Below are positions 1 through 9,158 of a stretch of DNA of 64,000 nucleotides, in pieces. The notes below the pieces were generated by a model. The model searched no databases and was not told the origin of the DNA. It saw nothing but the letters and a program-made list of their open reading frames with translations. The stretch covers positions 62,001 through 126,000 of the forward strand of contig NZ_AQXH01000005.1 in assembly GCF_000375465.1 (NCBI RefSeq). The letters are read 5' to 3'. Each line of letters opens with the position of its first letter. Within the stretch, counting starts at the first letter, position 1. Position numbers and translations under genes: made by a program. The DNA comes from Balneola vulgaris DSM 17893 (GTDB lineage Bacteria > Bacteroidota > Rhodothermia > Balneolales > Balneolaceae).

Positions 1-863
1 GTACTCATATCAACACCAAATAGGAAATTCTCTTGGCGTACTCCCGACTCTTTTTCAACACTTCCTGCTCGTGCTTGGCGAGGGTTTTCTTCAAACTGTT
101 GGGCATTTAAACCGCCAGGGATTCCATAGTCTAAATTGGTATACAAAGTTGAAATGGTAACGAAGATGTCGTTTGGGGTATAAATTTTGGCACTGCTCTC
201 AAAGGTTGTACGATCAAAGTAGCCTTGCTCACGGTAGCCATCAGTTTTTTGAGAAGCATACTTATACTGGAAAATCCCGAAGTCATTTTTTGTGATATAA
301 GATCCATTGTACTTCAAGTATCCATATTCGCCTACATTTACAGCACCATTGCGTGCAGTAACGGGATTGCGTTCAAAGCTATTCAAGAGTAAAACTCCAC
401 CATTTCCGGCTCCATACATACTTCCTGTAGGGCCTTTTATCACTTCCACCTGCTTTATGTTGTGGTTGTCTAAGAGGTTCAAAGCGGTACTTCCTGAAGG
501 ATCGGTTAATGGAATATTATTCCAATAAATTTTCACATTCCGCACCCCAAATGGTGATCGTAAAGCACTTCCTCTAATCGCGATTCTATAGCTACCGGGT
601 GCACGTTCGTCCATTTTCACACCTGCTACTTGGTTCAATCCATATAACAACGAATTATTCTGAAGCGCCGAAAGCGTTGTAGTGGGTATGTAAGTGATAG
701 ACCCCGGAGTTTGCATAATGCTTCGGTTCCCTTCATAACCCACAACCGTAATTTCCTCTAACTCACCTTTTAAAGTATCCGGTGGAGTTTGGGCTTGAGT
801 ATCTGAGCCGAGAACCAATAATGTAATTAGGGTCAAAAAATAGGGAAGTGTTCTTCTAAACAA
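1..863 (-). CDS. TonB-dependent receptor, N-terminal part (runs off the left edge)
   Basis: Outer-membrane active transporter; the gene continues beyond position 1, so only about 287 residues are visible. Translation of the minus strand gives a signal peptide (hydrophobic stretch ending in a TQAQ-like site near residue 25), then a plug domain with family motifs: ITVVGYEGN, a run of short strands around GVKMDERAPG, IAIRGS, and VEVIKGPTGSMYGAGNGG. The first barrel strands follow. There is no carboxypeptidase-like N-terminal extension, so it is not of the SusC type. The start is a TTG (863-861) directly after an in-frame stop; no Shine-Dalgarno is visible. It diverges from murI over a 123-bp gap. 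The substrate cannot be told; the plug resembles siderophore/vitamin receptors in general. Confidence 0.85.
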   Translation of the reverse strand, partial: MFRRTLPYFLTLITLLVLGSDTQAQTPPDTLKGELEEITVVGYEGNRSIMQTPGSITYIPTTTLSALQNNSLLYGLNQVAGVKMDERAPGSYRIAIRGSALRSPFGVRNVKIYWNNIPLTDPSGSTALNLLDNHNIKQVEVIKGPTGSMYGAGNGGVLLLNSFERNPVTARNGAVNVGEYGYLKYNGSYITKNDFGIFQYKYASQKTDGYREQGYFDRTTFESSAKIYTPNDIFVTISTLYTNLDYGIPGGLNAQQFEENPRQARAGSVEKESGVRQENFLFGVDMS

Positions 864-986
864 TGTGATAAGATTCTATATTGTGGAACTAATTAAGGAC
901 GAATATACTAATGTAATTCATCAGAGAAGGTCTAACCTTTTTAGCAAAAAAGCAGTTCAATTTAACGTAGTAATCGCACACACCTT

Positions 987-1793
987 TTGAATAGTCCAAA
1001 CAAAGCCCCTATAGGCATATTTGATTCAGGAATTGGAGGTTTAACCGTAGCAAAAGCTGTGGCTGAAGCCCTTCCCAACGAGCATATCATTTATTTTGGC
1101 GACACAGCCCGTGTACCTTATGGAATTAAGTCGACCGAAACCGTGCGTGATTATGCCCTTCAGATCACAGACTTCTTGATTCAAAAAGGGGTGAAGATGA
1201 TTCTCATTGCTTGTAACACCGTATCTGCTTTTGCCAAAGATGAAATCATCCAACTTGCTAAAGGCATTCCAGTGTTAGATGTAATTTCAGCTGGAACTGA
1301 GACCGCCTTTTCTCATCCCAAACACCAGCATATTGGAGTAATTGGTACCTTAGGTACGGTAAACTCTGAAGCGTACATCCGCGCCATAAAAGAGCACAAT
1401 GCTTCGACAGTGGTCAGCCAAAAAGCGTGTCCACTATTGGTGCCATTGGCCGAAGAAGGTTGGATTAACAACGACATCGCTAAGCTAACACTGACCGAGT
1501 ATTTAGAACCCTTTAAGAGTCTAAACATTGATTCATTAATATTAGGGTGTACGCATTATCCCCTATTTAAAGAGGTGATACCGTCTATTCTAGCAAATGA
1601 TAACATTGAAATCATCGATTCTGCTGAAAGCATTGCCAATACAGCCAAAATGAAGCTTGAAGCTATGCGTGCTCTAAATGATTCGAGTGGTAAATTTGAA
1701 TGCTATGTCACCGATCGACCTCAACGATTTCATGAACTCGCTGAACGCTTTTTAGGTCGCAAGATTTCAAATGTAATTGTTACCCATCTTTAG
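987..1793 (+). CDS. murI: Glutamate racemase
   Basis: Converts L-glutamate to D-glutamate for peptidoglycan precursors in the cytoplasm. The 268-residue product has the full family pattern: the N-terminal DSGIGG motif (residues 13-18), the first catalytic cysteine in ACNT (C76) and the second in GCTHYP (C188) followed by the conserved histidine. Length is typical. The start is TTG at 987, the only start that includes the whole N-terminal strand before DSG. It stands alone, diverging from the TonB receptor, with a 115-bp gap before the S9 peptidase gene. Confidence 0.95.
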   Translation: MNSPNKAPIGIFDSGIGGLTVAKAVAEALPNEHIIYFGDTARVPYGIKSTETVRDYALQITDFLIQKGVKMILIACNTVSAFAKDEIIQLAKGIPVLDVISAGTETAFSHPKHQHIGVIGTLGTVNSEAYIRAIKEHNASTVVSQKACPLLVPLAEEGWINNDIAKLTLTEYLEPFKSLNIDSLILGCTHYPLFKEVIPSILANDNIEIIDSAESIANTAKMKLEAMRALNDSSGKFECYVTDRPQRFHELAERFLGRKISNVIVTHL

Positions 1794-1908
1794 GCTGTAT
1801 TATTCCTTCAATTTTAGCATCTTAACGATTCTTTACAGGGTGGGGTGAATTTATCGAACTCACTAACGTTACATTCATCTCGCTAATAACATCAAACCAA
1901 TTGTTTAT

Positions 1909-4191
1909 ATGAAACGGATATTTCAATCAATTGCAGTTCTTGCTCTTTTATTAAGCATTAGCACAACTGCATTTTCCCAAAGCACAGGATTAGAGCTTTA
2001 TGCCAAAATGGGCCAGCGTAATTTTGTGAACTTTGAAGGAAGCTCTGGAGTGAATTGGCTACCAGGCAATCAAGGGTACATGGAAACAGAAAGAGATGAC
2101 GATGGCAACGTCACTTTCTACAAGGTTAATCCAAAGAACCAAAAACGTAGTGCACTGTTTAACAAGAAAACTGTAAATGCACTCATCGAGCAGTATAACT
2201 CGTTAACTGAAAAAGATGTAGAACACCTTCCATTCGCACGTTTTGAGTATGTGATGGATAACAACGGAATCTTCTTTACACAAGATAAGACCGATTTCGT
2301 GTTCAACTTAAAAACACGTGAACTGCGTAAGTTGTATAAGCCTGAAGTTGAAAAGGCACCGTACACCGATGAATTAATGCGTGGCATGAGCCGTTCGCAG
2401 TTATGGAACGGAACCTATTCTCACGACTACACCAAATTTGCCTATGTAAAAGGCTACGACATCTATGTTGTAGATACGGCCACTAAAGAAGAAAAAAGAC
2501 TTACTTACGGTAGCGAAGAGCAAATGAACGGTCGCCCAAGTTGGGTATACCCAGAAGAGTTTGGTCAAAGAGAAGCCTATTGGTTCTCTCCAGACAATTC
2601 CAAAATTGCCTACATGCAGTACAATGAGAAGGACGTTCACCAATTCCCAATTGTACATGAATTGGAGTTTGAAGCAGGCTTAGAGCTCATGCGTTACCCT
2701 AAAGCTGGTGAAACCAACCCAACCGTTAAGCTTTTCATCGTTGATATAGAATCAGGTGATATTGAGGAAGTTCCAACAAATAGCGACCCTGATACTTACA
2801 TCGTGCGCCCTATTTGGAGACAAGATGGTTCGGAATTAACCTTCCGTAGACTTAACCGTCAGCAAAACCACCTTGAGTTCTTAGCTTACAATCTTGGTTC
2901 ACAATCTGTGAGAACAATTTTTGAAGAAAAAGAAGATGCATACATTAATATGCATGATAACTTCATTCAGTTAGACGACAACCAAACGTTCATCTGGACC
3001 TCAGAAGTAAGTGGATATAACCACATTTACCATTACGACTTCAATGGTAAACTCATCAACCAGATTACCAAAGGTGATTTCCCAGTTGGAAGTATTGTGA
3101 ATGTTGACCAGAAGAATAAAAAGGTGTACTTCTCGGCCTACCAAAATATGGGGCTCGATCTCTATTTTTATGTAGTAGATATGGACGGCACCGACATGAA
3201 GAAACTATCGAAAGGTGAAGGACGCCATAATGTTAGCATGAATCCTTCTGCCGACTACTACATTTGCTCGCACTCTTCTTTTGATCAGCCATATGAAGCG
3301 AATATGTATACTTCAAATGGCAAGATGGTTAGAAACATGATGAAGGCGGACGTAAGCAATGTGCTTGCTGAAAACCTAAGCAAGCCAGAATTCTTTACGT
3401 TTAAAGCTGCGGATGGTGTTACTGAACTGCCAGGCCTTATTTACAAGCCGGTTGATTTCAACCCAAATAAAGAATATCCCGTGGTACTCCCGCTTTATGG
3501 GGGTCCAGAATCACAAGATGTTTCAAACACTTACAAAAATAGTGACGGCTACCAACGCCTTGCACAATTAGGCTTTATCGTTGTTCGTGCTAACTACCGT
3601 GGATCAGGAAATCGCGGTAAAGAATTTGCTACGTTGCACTACGAGAACTTAGGTACGCTTGAAATAGATGATTATGCTGAAGCCATTAAACATGTAACTA
3701 AACGTCCTTATGCTGATGCTTCTAGAGTTGGTGTTTATGGACACTCATACGGTGGATATGCTACAGCTATGCTGATGCTTCGCTATCCGAACTTATTCCA
3801 TGTTGGTATCTCAGGTGCGCCTGTAACCGATTGGAGAAGTTATGATACCATCTACACTGAGCGTTACATGAATACTCCACAGAAAAACAAGAAAGGTTAT
3901 GATGTGGGTTCAGCAATGACCTATGCTGATCAACTAAAAGGTAAACTTCTTTTAGTACATGGTTCTATTGATAACAACGTTCACCCAGCCAACACTACCA
4001 TGTTGGTAGATGCACTCATTAAGGCGGGCAAGAAGTTTGATCTAATGATGTACCCAAACAACCGTCATGGTATTAGAGGCGCACATGGTGCTCATTACAA
4101 CAAAATGAGACTGAACTATCTCATCGAGCACTTAAACCCTGAGATTGAAAACAAGGGTGAAGTTGAAGTTGAATTAGGTTGGAGTAACTAA
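1909..4191 (+). CDS. S9 family prolyl oligopeptidase, DPP-IV type
   Basis: Secreted or periplasmic serine peptidase that probably removes Xaa-Pro dipeptides from peptides. Residues 1-24 are a signal peptide (cleavage after TTAFSQ). Residues about 90-490 form the DPP-IV N-terminal beta-propeller, including a WVYPEEFG segment at the position of the double-glutamate motif that anchors the substrate N-terminus. The C-terminal alpha/beta hydrolase carries the catalytic triad: S613 in GHSYGGYA, D688 in HGSIDNN and H720 in NNRHG. The length of 760 residues is normal for the family. A strong terminator follows directly, so it is probably transcribed alone. Confidence 0.93.
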   Translation: MKRIFQSIAVLALLLSISTTAFSQSTGLELYAKMGQRNFVNFEGSSGVNWLPGNQGYMETERDDDGNVTFYKVNPKNQKRSALFNKKTVNALIEQYNSLTEKDVEHLPFARFEYVMDNNGIFFTQDKTDFVFNLKTRELRKLYKPEVEKAPYTDELMRGMSRSQLWNGTYSHDYTKFAYVKGYDIYVVDTATKEEKRLTYGSEEQMNGRPSWVYPEEFGQREAYWFSPDNSKIAYMQYNEKDVHQFPIVHELEFEAGLELMRYPKAGETNPTVKLFIVDIESGDIEEVPTNSDPDTYIVRPIWRQDGSELTFRRLNRQQNHLEFLAYNLGSQSVRTIFEEKEDAYINMHDNFIQLDDNQTFIWTSEVSGYNHIYHYDFNGKLINQITKGDFPVGSIVNVDQKNKKVYFSAYQNMGLDLYFYVVDMDGTDMKKLSKGEGRHNVSMNPSADYYICSHSSFDQPYEANMYTSNGKMVRNMMKADVSNVLAENLSKPEFFTFKAADGVTELPGLIYKPVDFNPNKEYPVVLPLYGGPESQDVSNTYKNSDGYQRLAQLGFIVVRANYRGSGNRGKEFATLHYENLGTLEIDDYAEAIKHVTKRPYADASRVGVYGHSYGGYATAMLMLRYPNLFHVGISGAPVTDWRSYDTIYTERYMNTPQKNKKGYDVGSAMTYADQLKGKLLLVHGSIDNNVHPANTTMLVDALIKAGKKFDLMMYPNNRHGIRGAHGAHYNKMRLNYLIEHLNPEIENKGEVEVELGWSN

Positions 4192-4216
4192 ACTCGATTC
4201 TCAACTTTTAAATTTT

Positions 4217-4253
4217 AAGGCGGTACTTATGCTTATAGGTACCGCCTTTTTTT
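4217..4253 (+). terminator. Rho-independent terminator after the S9 peptidase
   Basis: A perfect 10-bp stem (AAGGCGGTAC pairing with GTACCGCCTT) with a 12-nt loop is followed by a run of T. The T-run lies on the plus strand, so it ends the S9 peptidase transcript; the convergent phoH-like gene ends 2 bp further on. Confidence 0.9.
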
Positions 4254-4254
4254 A

Positions 4255-5586
4255 TCAAAGAAGTTGGCTGGCAATATTAGCCAATTCAGAGCGCTCGCCT
4301 TTCTCTAAGTTAACATGCGCATATAACTCACTCTTTTGCATACGATCTACCAAGTACGACAATCCATTACTTTGAGCGTCTAGATATGGGGTATCGATTT
4401 GAAAGATATCGCCAGTGAAAACAATCTTGGTGTTTTCGCCCGCACGAGTGATGATGGTTTTAATTTCATGAGGAGTTAAGTTTTGAGCCTCATCTACTAT
4501 AAAAATCACATTCGATAAACTACGGCCTCGGATATAAGCCAATGGCACTATTCTCAGCTTATCGGTTTGTACCATATCATCCACTTTCTTGTATTGCTTA
4601 CTGCCTTCTTTAAACTGGTTTTTTATAAAACTCAGGTTATCCCAAAGTGGCTGCATATATGGATTGATTTTAGCCTCCGCATCCCCGGGTAGATACCCGA
4701 TATCTTTGTTACTCAATGGCACTATAGGGCGTGCTAAATAGATTTGTTTGTAATCGCTACGCCGTTCTAATGCACTGGCTAAGGCCAGTAAGGTTTTCCC
4801 CGTTCCTGCAGCGCCCGTAATGGTAGTAAGCAGGATATTTGGGTTCAGCAGTGCATGCATAGCAAACGTCTGTTCGGCATTCTTAGGCTTAATACCGAAG
4901 GCATTCGTAGCCTCTACCTGCTCGATGTACTTACTCTTGGCATTATACCAGCCTAAAGCCGATGACCCATGACTTTTAATGATGTAGTAATGATTACTCG
5001 GAGGTGTATCTTCCATCAGCTTTTTAGGGCGAATTTTACCCTTTTCATAAAACTTACTTACAAGGGATGGATCTTCTAATTCCAATTCTGTTTTACCCCG
5101 GTACAGATGGTCTATGTCTTTAACTTGAACCGTTTCGTAATCTTCGGCATCTAAGTTTAAAGCTCTTGCTTTCAAGCGCAGGTTAATATCCTTGGATACT
5201 AAGATGACTTTGCGGTCATCATTTTCGGTTTTTAACCGAAGCGCGGCATTAATGATGTGATGATCATTTCGATTGGCACCAAAAACTTTATTGGCATCAA
5301 CATGATCTCCACCATTACTAATTACTTTCAATTTACCGTGCGACCGCCCATTTAATGGGATCCAGTTTTGAAGCATATTATCATCCGAGATGCTATCTAA
5401 ATATCGAATGAACTCCCTTGCATGTAAATTAATTACCGTGTTCCCCTTTTTGAAAGTGTCTAGCTCCTCTAGTACGGTAATGGGTATCGCTACATCGTTT
5501 TTTTCGAAGTTTTTAACTGCTTCATAATCGTATAAAAGAACGGAGGTATCGAGTACGAAAATCTTCTTCTGCTTCTTCGTTGCCAT
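4255..5586 (-). CDS. PhoH-family ATPase with N-terminal PIN domain (PhoH2/YlaK type)
   Basis: Two-domain protein of 443 residues. The PIN ribonuclease-like domain (about 8-150) shows the acidic pattern VLDTSVLL (D13), VLEELD (E40/E41) and KDINLR (D133). The PhoH ATPase domain (about 225-440) has Walker A GAAGTGKT (258-265) and Walker B IFIVDEAQ (D365, E366). PIN-PhoH proteins are regarded as RNA helicase/ribonucleases; this is family knowledge and not visible here. Length fits the fusion family. It is convergent with the S9 peptidase and preceded by a 165-bp gap, so likely monocistronic. Confidence 0.9.
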   Translation of the reverse strand: MATKKQKKIFVLDTSVLLYDYEAVKNFEKNDVAIPITVLEELDTFKKGNTVINLHAREFIRYLDSISDDNMLQNWIPLNGRSHGKLKVISNGGDHVDANKVFGANRNDHHIINAALRLKTENDDRKVILVSKDINLRLKARALNLDAEDYETVQVKDIDHLYRGKTELELEDPSLVSKFYEKGKIRPKKLMEDTPPSNHYYIIKSHGSSALGWYNAKSKYIEQVEATNAFGIKPKNAEQTFAMHALLNPNILLTTITGAAGTGKTLLALASALERRSDYKQIYLARPIVPLSNKDIGYLPGDAEAKINPYMQPLWDNLSFIKNQFKEGSKQYKKVDDMVQTDKLRIVPLAYIRGRSLSNVIFIVDEAQNLTPHEIKTIITRAGENTKIVFTGDIFQIDTPYLDAQSNGLSYLVDRMQKSELYAHVNLEKGERSELANIASQLL

Positions 5587-5751
5587 AGAAAGGTCTTTAT
5601 GATTAGGTCTTAAATCACCAGCCTAAATAGATGATAGAAAAGAACGTTTTTCTAATAAAGTTAAAGCCCTATCCAGATGCAACGATTGTGGAAAACTAAT
5701 GCAGATTTTAATGGTGGCTTAACAAAGTCACAAAAAGGTAATGTTGATAAT

Positions 5752-6516
5752 TCACCCTTTTAGTTGATAAAGTGCAATACTTAGTGCAATGGCGGCATTT
5801 AAACTCTCTACCGTTGCAGCATCGCCTTTTAATGGAATCATCACCCTTTGACGTTCTTTTGTTTTGAGTGCATCCGATATCCCATTTGCTTCATTCCCTA
5901 CAACCACCACCGTTTTAGCCATGATTGGAATCGTTGACAGTTCAAGGGCACCGGGATGTCCGTCGAGCAAATAAATGGTCCACCCTTCTTTTTCTAGTAG
6001 CTCTAATTCTGCCTCTAAATTTGAACTTCTATATTCCAATGCACCGGTAGCTCCCACAGTACTTCGAACAACTTTTGGGTTGAAAATATCCACCGACCCT
6101 TTTCCTACTAAGATACCATCCACACCAAACCAAGCGGCCGTTCGAATAATAGTACCCATGTTTCCTGGATCTTGGATGCGGTCGGTTGCAATCAAGAAGT
6201 TCGCTTGTGCACTTATATGCGCTATCGATTTTTCTTCGGGAATTTCTGCTACTGCTATCACCCCTTGTGGGCTCTCGGTATCCGATACTTCGTCGAATAT
6301 TTCTTGATCCAACTCATACTCCTGAATAGATACTGAGATAGCTTCAGGGCTCGTTTTCGACCCCCAAAAAACAGCCTGCACCTTACAGTATTTGTTCTGT
6401 AAGATTTGCTCAACAGCTCTCAATCCTTCCACTAAAAATAAGCCCTCTTTCTCGCGAAATTTTCTCTGAGATAATTTTCGAAGCAGTTTTATCTGATTAT
6501 TTGAAGCTTTTTTCAA
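5752..6516 (-). CDS. TrmH/SpoU-family RNA 2'-O-ribose methyltransferase
   Basis: Uses S-adenosylmethionine to methylate a ribose in rRNA or tRNA. The 254-residue protein has an N-terminal substrate-binding domain (about 1-95, starting KLLRKLSQRKFRE) and a trefoil-knot SPOUT domain with all three motifs: motif 1 RIQDPGNMGTIIRTA (R and N catalytic), motif 2 VVVVGNEANGIS, motif 3 IPLKGDAATVESLNAAIA. The target nucleotide cannot be told; the closest well-known relatives are RlmB and TsnR-like enzymes. It sits alone, divergent from the aldehyde dehydrogenase. Confidence 0.9.
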   Translation of the reverse strand: MKKASNNQIKLLRKLSQRKFREKEGLFLVEGLRAVEQILQNKYCKVQAVFWGSKTSPEAISVSIQEYELDQEIFDEVSDTESPQGVIAVAEIPEEKSIAHISAQANFLIATDRIQDPGNMGTIIRTAAWFGVDGILVGKGSVDIFNPKVVRSTVGATGALEYRSSNLEAELELLEKEGWTIYLLDGHPGALELSTIPIMAKTVVVVGNEANGISDALKTKERQRVMIPLKGDAATVESLNAAIALSIALYQLKG

Positions 6517-6627
6517 GGTTTAAACGATATTAGCTTAGGATTTTAGTGCACTTAGTTCAAAAGGTAACAAATGATAGGCTAAGTTTGGGCTTCGAACTTT
6601 AACTCCAATTTTTGCTCATGGATTTTC

Positions 6628-6635
6628 TATCTTTG
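6628..6635 (+). promoter_or_regulatory. Candidate Bacteroidota -7 box (TATCTTTG)
   Basis: TATCTTTG matches the Bacteroidota -7 consensus TAnnTTTG and lies 29 bp before the aldehyde dehydrogenase start. The same octamer occurs before tRNA-Gln. No convincing -33 TTTG is seen at the expected distance, so support is partial. Confidence 0.4.
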
Positions 6636-6664
6636 CCACAATCAATATTCAAAACGTGGAGACG

Positions 6665-8173
6665 ATGGATTTTCTAAAGAAATTAGGTATCGAAGGTGTT
6701 AACGCAGGTACAAGCACAGGCCAGAAGCACTTAGAGAGTAAAGATGTAATTGCAAGTATTACTCCAGTAGATGGCAAAAACATCGCTAATGTTACCATTA
6801 CCACCAAAGAACAATACGAGCAAGTTGTAACAACTGCTCAAGAAGCTTTTTTAGTTTGGCGTGAAATGCCAGCTCCTCAACGAGGTGAAATTGTTCGTCA
6901 GATTGGTGACAAACTTAGAGAACACAAAGAAGCCTTAGGTAAATTAGTAACCTACGAGATGGGTAAAATTTACCAAGAAGGATTAGGCGAAGTTCAGGAG
7001 ATGATTGACATCTGTGATTTCGCTGTAGGCCTTAGCCGCCAGCTATATGGTTTAACCATGCATAGTGAGCGCCCGAACCACCGTATGTACGAGCAATGGC
7101 ATCCACTGGGTGTGGTAGGCATTATTTCAGCCTTCAACTTCCCAGTTGCTGTTTGGAGTTGGAACGCCATGATTGCCGCTGTTTGTGGTGATGTGATGAT
7201 ATGGAAAGGTTCAGAAAAAACTCCATTGTGTGGTGTAGCCATTCAGAAAATTGTAGCCAAAGTACTTAAAGAGAACAACCTCCCAGAAGGTATCTTCTCG
7301 CTAGTTACGGGCGACCGTGAAGTAGGCGAATGGATGACCGAAGACGAGCGTATTCCATTAATTTCAGCTACAGGTTCTATCAGAATGGGTAAAGAAGTAG
7401 CGAAGGTTGTGGGAGGCCGTTTAGGCAAAACCATCCTTGAATTAGGTGGTAACAATGCCATCATCATTACCGAAAACGCCGACATTGAAATGGCTATCCG
7501 AGCTACAGTATTTGGTGCGGTTGGTACCTGTGGGCAACGCTGTACTTCTACTCGTCGCCTCATCATTCACGAATCGGTTTACGATCAAGTAAAAGAACGC
7601 TTATTGTCTATTTACGAGAACATCAACATCGGCAACCCATTAGAGCCTGAAACACTAGTTGGCCCAATGATTGATCAAGATGCCGTTGATATGATGCAGA
7701 ATGCGCTTAAGCAAGTGGAAAAAGAAGGCGGCAAAGTGTTGTGCGGTGGTGATGTATTAGACCGAGAAGGATTCTACGTACGTCCGGCTATTGCGGAAGC
7801 AAAAAATGAATACACTATCGTTCAAGAAGAAACATTCGCCCCTATTTTATACCTCATTAAGTACTCTACTATCGATGAGGCAATGGCTATGCATAATGGC
7901 GTGAAACAAGGATTAAGTTCTTCAATGTTTACGCTAAACATGCGTGAAGCTGAGAACTTCTTAAGTGCGCATGGTTCTGATTGTGGAATCGCCAATATCA
8001 ATATCGGTACTTCCGGTGCTGAGATCGGCGGTGCTTTTGGTGGTGAAAAAGAAACCGGGGGTGGACGTGAGTCTGGTTCGGATGCATGGAAAGCTTATAT
8101 GCGTCGCCAAACCAACACCATCAACTGGAGTGAAGAATTACCATTAGCTCAAGGCATTAGCTTCGACGTTTAA
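6665..8173 (+). CDS. ALDH7 (antiquitin-type) aldehyde dehydrogenase, probable alpha-aminoadipate semialdehyde dehydrogenase
   Basis: NAD(P)-dependent cytosolic oxidation of an aldehyde; antiquitin relatives oxidise alpha-aminoadipic semialdehyde / piperideine-6-carboxylate in lysine breakdown. The assignment to ALDH7 rests on segments that read almost like antiquitin: LELGGNNAII (general base E259), GQRCTSTRRL (nucleophile C293), TFAPILY, VKQGLSSSMFT, and the C-terminal GAEIGGAFGGEKETGGGRES. An in-frame GTG nine bases earlier (6656) is an alternative start; I prefer the ATG at 6665 because GGAG sits just before it, although close. A terminator follows. No other lysine-degradation gene is in the window. 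Confidence 0.92.
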   Translation: MDFLKKLGIEGVNAGTSTGQKHLESKDVIASITPVDGKNIANVTITTKEQYEQVVTTAQEAFLVWREMPAPQRGEIVRQIGDKLREHKEALGKLVTYEMGKIYQEGLGEVQEMIDICDFAVGLSRQLYGLTMHSERPNHRMYEQWHPLGVVGIISAFNFPVAVWSWNAMIAAVCGDVMIWKGSEKTPLCGVAIQKIVAKVLKENNLPEGIFSLVTGDREVGEWMTEDERIPLISATGSIRMGKEVAKVVGGRLGKTILELGGNNAIIITENADIEMAIRATVFGAVGTCGQRCTSTRRLIIHESVYDQVKERLLSIYENINIGNPLEPETLVGPMIDQDAVDMMQNALKQVEKEGGKVLCGGDVLDREGFYVRPAIAEAKNEYTIVQEETFAPILYLIKYSTIDEAMAMHNGVKQGLSSSMFTLNMREAENFLSAHGSDCGIANINIGTSGAEIGGAFGGEKETGGGRESGSDAWKAYMRRQTNTINWSEELPLAQGISFDV

Positions 8174-8217
8174 TTCAACACCCACTTTTATACAAGCCTG
8201 ATTTTGGCATTACTTTC

Positions 8218-8257
8218 AAACCGTTCTTCACCATTCGTGTGATGAACGGTTTTTTTA
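8218..8257 (+). terminator. Rho-independent terminator after the aldehyde dehydrogenase
   Basis: Stem AACCGTTC..GAACGGTT with an inner TCAC/GTGA extension and short loop, followed by a run of T on the plus strand. It lies between the dehydrogenase and the convergent DUF3667 gene. Confidence 0.85.
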
Positions 8258-8277
8258 TGAATATGAGATAAACTGTT

Positions 8278-9153
8278 CTAAAGGGTAATGGATAGCCAAG
8301 CTAAGGAAACCCATAGCAGAATAAATCTATAGAACTGAAGAATAATGATGAAGAAAAGGTTAAAGGAGAGCACCTTCCAAATTACATGATACCACTGATC
8401 AGCTAAAAACTTCCTATACAAAAAGAAGCCGAATACATTTAACAACACTATGATTGTGGTGGAAATAGTAGCATCCGTTAAGTACTTCATCATCAGATTC
8501 GAATTCAAGAACATAGCCAACTCATAATAGAGTCCGGGCAGAAGGCTAGCCCCTATGAGTACCAAAAAAGCGAACAATACTAGCGCATAGTTTAAATGGA
8601 AAACGAGGGGCTTGTTCTTTCTTTTTGAAAAGTTCAAGAGGTAGGTAACCCCACCAAACATCAAGGGCAGAAATATCAGGATTAGCTTAGAGATTACCCC
8701 CGTTGCTTCATTATAAATGGTCTCGAAGGCATTGTACTCAAAGCCTTTAGCTTCTATAAAACCTAGAATAATATCTTTTGTAAGGGTACTGTAGGGCAAC
8801 CGATATAACTGCGTATTCAACGTGGTTGTAAATGCATCCATCGCTAGAAATAAGAAATAGATCGCGTTGGAAATCAGAAAGATTTTGAGTGGTGAAAGAT
8901 ACCGCTTCCTCTTCCCCGCCAAGTACGCATGGGTGTATGAAGCTGGCTTAAAAAGGAAGTCTTTAAATGATTTCCAGAATCGGTTTTCAATATTAAAGAC
9001 CTCGGAAGCAAAATCACTTACCAACGATTGAACCGAATAGTCATCCTCAGAGAGTTTACGTTGCCCACACTGCGAGCAATAATTTCCCTCTATAGGTCCT
9101 TGCCCACAATTTGGGCACAATGACGATGTGTTTATGTTATCGATGGCTTGCAC
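8278..9153 (-). CDS. DUF3667 domain membrane protein with N-terminal zinc ribbon
   Basis: Function unknown. Residues 13-29 form a zinc ribbon with two CxxC pairs (C13, C16, C26, C29). It is followed by the conserved DUF3667 stretch (NRFWKSFKDFLFKPASY, then GKRKRYLSPLKIFL) and about five hydrophobic segments between residues 95 and 290. It is therefore an inner-membrane protein with a cytoplasmic zinc ribbon. The family is common in Bacteroidota. It follows the PLP decarboxylase gene with only 5 bp between them, so the two are probably cotranscribed. Confidence 0.82.
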   Translation of the reverse strand: MQAIDNINTSSLCPNCGQGPIEGNYCSQCGQRKLSEDDYSVQSLVSDFASEVFNIENRFWKSFKDFLFKPASYTHAYLAGKRKRYLSPLKIFLISNAIYFLFLAMDAFTTTLNTQLYRLPYSTLTKDIILGFIEAKGFEYNAFETIYNEATGVISKLILIFLPLMFGGVTYLLNFSKRKNKPLVFHLNYALVLFAFLVLIGASLLPGLYYELAMFLNSNLMMKYLTDATISTTIIVLLNVFGFFLYRKFLADQWYHVIWKVLSFNLFFIIILQFYRFILLWVSLAWLSITL

Positions 9154-9158
9154 GCCAA

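Noticed and set aside
307-528. Plus-strand open frame opposite the TonB receptor
   Set aside because: It lies entirely antisense to the clear TonB-plug coding frame and has no family features.
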